The position numbers were made by a program, and so were the translations under genes. This document shows positions 44,139 through 47,231 of a stretch of 47,231 bases of DNA, in pieces. The stretch's first letter is position 1. The number at the start of each line of letters is the position of its first letter. Source of the stretch: Psychrobacter lutiphocae DSM 21542 (GTDB taxonomy: Bacteria; Pseudomonadota; Gammaproteobacteria; Pseudomonadales; Moraxellaceae). The stretch is from NCBI RefSeq assembly GCF_000382145.1, contig NZ_KB907646.1, forward strand, positions 1 through 47,231, written 5' to 3'. Under the pieces are notes generated by a model. The model searched no databases, had not been told where the DNA came from, and was given only the letters and a program-made list of their open reading frames with translations.

Positions 44139-45968
44139 ATGCTTCGACTGTCTAACTTTGGTCTTACCTCCGTCTTTAGCAAGCTATTTTCTAGCGTTAT
44201 GCTAACGCTTGTCTTTTTTGCCAGCTGTATGGTGGCACTGATGAATATGGTGCATAACAACTCAGTGGATGCACGCTGGGAAGTGCTTGCCAAACAAATT
44301 GTGACCCAGGTAGACCCTTTTGTCGATGAGCTAGATAATGCCACCACCATGAACGAGCTGTTACAAGCTCGTTTTATGCTGGCAGTGATCAAAAAAAGCT
44401 TTGATATCTTTGATGAGTCACTACAAGCTAAGATGGGACTATATGATCGCCAAGGCCGTTTATTAATTCAGACCGATGACAGCGACTTGCCCAAAGAGCT
44501 ACCAGCAGACCCATCGTTTTTTACTCGTATTTTACCCGCGTTTTTTTCTTCAGATACACTATATGTCACTGCCATGAGTGATCGTGGTTATACCCTTTTG
44601 TACGAACCACGCAATCCACCAAAGCGTTCTGAATTATGGGCAGTTCTTAACTGGTTTACTGGTACTATTATCTTAGTCGCCTTGATGTCCATGGTCTTGT
44701 GGTGGATTGCACGCTCTATGACCTGGCGCATCAACCAAATGAGCAAACAAATGGAACAGCTGGGTGAAGGCGACTTTAGTGTTCGGGTGCCGGCCAAAGG
44801 CAATGATGAGATTGCCAGCTTAGCCCGTGGCTTTAATCAAGCAGCACAAAAAATTGAGCAATTAATTAGTGCCAACAATTTACTTTTAGCACATGCCTCT
44901 CACGAGCTCCGCACCCCCATTACTCGCATTCGCTTGCAAGTTGAAATGATGGATATGCTGGCAGCAGAGTTATCCGAAAAAAGCCAAACTCAATTCAAAA
45001 AACGGGCGCAAGCTATCAATCGTGACTTAATCGGCTTAAATGACTTGGTAGAAAGTATCTTATTGGTCAGCCGCCTAGATGCTGGGCATGCTGCACAGGC
45101 AAATGAGCGCTTAGACTTCTATGATCTGGTCGCTCAAGAATGCCAACACTATCCTGAAGCCACCTTATATGGTGAACCCTTGACCATTGAAGGACAGCCA
45201 AAACTATTGATCCATTTGGTGCGAAATCTACTCAATAACGCCCTAATACACGGTAAACCACCTATTGAGGTACATGTTTATGGTGTTGTCAATCAAAAAG
45301 ACGCCTTGTATCCTCCCAAGCCTCTACTTGATAAAATTGCACAAAATAAAGCACAGCAACTGCAAGATTTTACAGATACTGATCTGATTGACAATACAAG
45401 TGTAGATCTAGCTCATGAGCAGATCGAAGATCAAGTATTCACTGCACACAAAAATAAAGCCTCAACCACAGAGGACGCACAATCTGTCTTAGTTGTTAAT
45501 AGTGAAGAAGAAAGTAACCTGAATGCCAAGGATACCGACAAAGCATCAAAAACAAATACAACTAGTGATATATCTTCTACTGACCAAGGACAAGAAGCAA
45601 AAAGCACAACTAAGAAAAACAACAGCCTGAAAGGAAAAAACAGTAATTCAAAAGCAAGTGATGTGGGTTTTGCCAGACGATTACGCCGCCCTAGAGCTGA
45701 ACCGATTGCTGTGCCTAAATATGCGGTACTTGCCGTCATTGATCAAGGTAAAGGAATTCCTCTGGACAAGCGAGAAGAAATCTTTAGCCCCTTTGTACGT
45801 TTACAACAAAAGCGTAAAGGCTCAGGACTAGGTCTATCTTTGGTCGCTCAAATTGTCGCAGCACATAATGGTCGGATTCGTACCGACACCTATAATGGTC
45901 ATACTCGCTTTATCGTTCTTCTACCAGTTAATGACACCATTATTGTCGAGCGCCCTAATTTTTCATAA
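44139..45968 (+). CDS. Sensor histidine kinase with long insert in the ATPase domain
   Basis: A 609-residue membrane kinase, partner of the upstream regulator. TM1 is at about 13-35, a periplasmic domain of about 130 residues follows, TM2 is at about 172-192, then HAMP (195-245), H box LAHASHELRTPITRIR with His255, and N box HLVRNLLNNALIHG (359-372). A charged, Ser/Thr/Lys/Asp-rich stretch of about 140 residues (383-526), apparently disordered, then interrupts the ATPase fold before the G boxes VIDQGKGIP (534-541) and GSGLGLSLV (561-569). Such an insert is unusual; the flanking motifs look functional. The stop overlaps the end of the convergent gene by six bases. Confidence 0.92.
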   Translation: MLRLSNFGLTSVFSKLFSSVMLTLVFFASCMVALMNMVHNNSVDARWEVLAKQIVTQVDPFVDELDNATTMNELLQARFMLAVIKKSFDIFDESLQAKMGLYDRQGRLLIQTDDSDLPKELPADPSFFTRILPAFFSSDTLYVTAMSDRGYTLLYEPRNPPKRSELWAVLNWFTGTIILVALMSMVLWWIARSMTWRINQMSKQMEQLGEGDFSVRVPAKGNDEIASLARGFNQAAQKIEQLISANNLLLAHASHELRTPITRIRLQVEMMDMLAAELSEKSQTQFKKRAQAINRDLIGLNDLVESILLVSRLDAGHAAQANERLDFYDLVAQECQHYPEATLYGEPLTIEGQPKLLIHLVRNLLNNALIHGKPPIEVHVYGVVNQKDALYPPKPLLDKIAQNKAQQLQDFTDTDLIDNTSVDLAHEQIEDQVFTAHKNKASTTEDAQSVLVVNSEEESNLNAKDTDKASKTNTTSDISSTDQGQEAKSTTKKNNSLKGKNSNSKASDVGFARRLRRPRAEPIAVPKYAVLAVIDQGKGIPLDKREEIFSPFVRLQQKRKGSGLGLSLVAQIVAAHNGRIRTDTYNGHTRFIVLLPVNDTIIVERPNFS

Positions 45969-46877
45969 ATCGCGACTAAAAAATAACTGCTGTGCCAAGC
46001 GATAGCTATTGCAGTGCGCCTCCACCACATCCTCTATATCTTCTGAATAACCACCGCCCATAACCACCGCGATTGGAATCTGATTGCGCTTGGCTTGTTG
46101 TAACACAAACTCATCACGTGCCCGACATCCTTCACGGGTTAACGCTAATTTTCCCAGCTTATCTGTTGCCAATACATCCACCGCTGATTGATAAAAAATC
46201 ATATCCGGCTGATGCTGAGCTATCAGCTGTGGCAAGCTGTCCTGTAACTGTGCCAAATATGCCACATCATCGGTATCATTAGGTAGGTTAATATCTAAGT
46301 CAGAATCGACTTTGCGAAATGGATAGTTCTTTTCACCATGCATACTAAACACAAATACCCTAGGCTCATTGGCCATAATGCTGGCATTACCATTACCTTG
46401 ATGCACATCCAAATCGACAATCAAGATCTTACTTGCCTCGCCACGTGCTAATAATAAATTGCTGGCAATACACACATCATTAAACACACAAAAGCCCTCT
46501 CCATGATCGGCAAAGGCATGATGCGTACCACCTGCGACATTAAAGGATATCCCATATTGCTTGGCATACAAGGCACACTCATAAGTGGCATGCGCAATAT
46601 AACGGCCACGCTCAACCAACTGCGGTGTCATCTCAAAGCCAATCGCCCGTGCCTCTTTACGTGACAAGGTTTGGGTTTTTAGCTTATGCCAATACTCTGG
46701 GGTATGGGTGGTTAAAATCTCAGCTTCGGTGAGCTTGTCTGGCGCAAATAAGTTCTCACTACTGAGGGTGCCTTCCGCCAACAACCGCTGCACAATCAAG
46801 GGGTATTTTTGCATCGGAAAGCGGTGACGCTCTGGCACTTGATAAACATAAATAGGTGAGTAAGCCACTTTTAGCAT
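45963..46877 (-). CDS. Histone deacetylase-family (AcuC-like) amidohydrolase
   Basis: A 304-residue zinc-dependent deacetylase of the arginase/HDAC fold. Motifs include AGGTHHAFADHGEGFCVFND (catalytic His pair), KILIVDLDVHQGNGNASIM (zinc-binding Asp and His) and YQSAVDVLATDKLGKLALTREGC (second zinc Asp), then AVVMGGGYSED. Bacterial members remove acyl groups from small amines or proteins; the substrate here is unknown. AGGAAAATAAAT precedes the ATG. Its upstream flank is cut off 23 bp away by an inserted IS630-family element, so its native promoter may be lost. Confidence 0.9.
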   Translation of the reverse strand: MLKVAYSPIYVYQVPERHRFPMQKYPLIVQRLLAEGTLSSENLFAPDKLTEAEILTTHTPEYWHKLKTQTLSRKEARAIGFEMTPQLVERGRYIAHATYECALYAKQYGISFNVAGGTHHAFADHGEGFCVFNDVCIASNLLLARGEASKILIVDLDVHQGNGNASIMANEPRVFVFSMHGEKNYPFRKVDSDLDINLPNDTDDVAYLAQLQDSLPQLIAQHQPDMIFYQSAVDVLATDKLGKLALTREGCRARDEFVLQQAKRNQIPIAVVMGGGYSEDIEDVVEAHCNSYRLAQQLFFSRDL

Positions 46878-46901
46878 ATTTATTTTCCTACCTTTTTACT
46901 A

Positions 46902-47231
46902 GGGCGTGTCCCTAATGTGAGCACAGTATGTAATGAAAATAGCAAACGGACTAATCAGCCTATTTATAACATAAAAAAGTTATAAGTAATCGAACAGAAA
47001 TACATTATAATAGCAATTTTCCATAACAGACATAAAAAGCCATCATGAAGATAAGACAAGTAGAACTAACCGATGCCGAGCGTAAAGCACTAGACCACGG
47101 GTATAAACACGGAAAAACAGCCAGTTATCGAAAACGTTGTCACATTATACTGCTAAAAAGTGATGGCAGAATAGCCAAAGACATCGCACAAATAACCGAC
47201 ACCAACATTCAAAGCGTATACAATTGGCTCA
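46902..47231 (+). mobile_element. IS630-family insertion sequence, left end
   Basis: An element begins at about 46902 (GGGCGTGTCCCTAATGTG, preceded by TA) and continues past the window edge with the transposase gene. TA fits the target duplication of the IS630 family. The right end is not in the window. Confidence 0.6.
47045..47231 (+). CDS. IS630-family transposase, N-terminal part (cut by window edge)
   Basis: The first 62 residues of a transposase, beginning MKIRQVELTDAERKALD and containing a helix-turn-helix: RKRCHIILLKSDGRIAKDIAQITDTNIQSVYNWL, the pattern of the DNA-binding part of IS630 family transposases. The catalytic DDE part is outside the window. The reading frame is open to the last base. 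Confidence 0.8.
   Translation, partial: MKIRQVELTDAERKALDHGYKHGKTASYRKRCHIILLKSDGRIAKDIAQITDTNIQSVYNWL

Overview
The window looks like a chromosomal segment of a gammaproteobacterium of the Moraxellaceae, most likely Psychrobacter or a close relative. This rests on moderate-to-low GC with AT-rich spacers, the pilGHIJ-chpA-chpC twitching chemosensory cluster, thrS-infC, ahpC/oxyR and minCDE. No 16S or other species-level marker is present, so the genus is an inference.

Left part (1-12.7 kb). Two strong sigma70 promoters with GC-rich discriminators fire leftward off the window edge and suggest an rRNA or tRNA operon just outside. They are followed by frdABCD, an Escherichia coli-type fumarate reductase operon. 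Facing it is a yjb-type exopolysaccharide secretion operon (yjbE-like, yjbF lipoprotein, and one large gene in which yjbG/GfcC and yjbH are fused). A structured non-coding stretch separates this from thrS-infC, where infC uses the rare AUU start.

Middle (12.7-27.3 kb). telA stands alone, then ahpC and oxyR are divergent and form a peroxide-defence pair. Next come a YgjP-type metallopeptidase and an iron-linked cluster on the minus strand: imelysin lipoprotein with a Fur-box promoter, then di-haem DUF1111 lipoprotein, second imelysin and a DUF1513 beta-propeller. A 1.25-kb IS200/IS605-type element carrying only tnpB is inserted between the first imelysin and the other three genes. A second, mosaic copy lies 4.2 kb away, beyond an OmpA-family lipoprotein gene.

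Right part (27.3-47.2 kb). A YihG-type acyltransferase, a membrane protein with an S4-like segment, minC, minD and minE (minC set apart by 507 bp), a cytochrome b561, and the type IV pilus chemosensory operon read leftward as pilG-pilH-pilI-pilJ-chpA-chpC. In this operon chpA carries one in-frame TAG and PilJ lacks its periplasmic sensor domain, so surface sensing through this route is probably altered or lost. An OmpR-type two-component pair follows, whose kinase has a long disordered insert inside its ATPase domain, then a histone-deacetylase-family enzyme. The window ends inside the start of an IS630-family transposase.

Across the window many spacers, and one coding region, carry perfect or near-perfect tandem duplications of 14-29 bp. 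This looks like a genome-level mutational signature. All calls come from reading the sequence and remembered family features; no database search was run.
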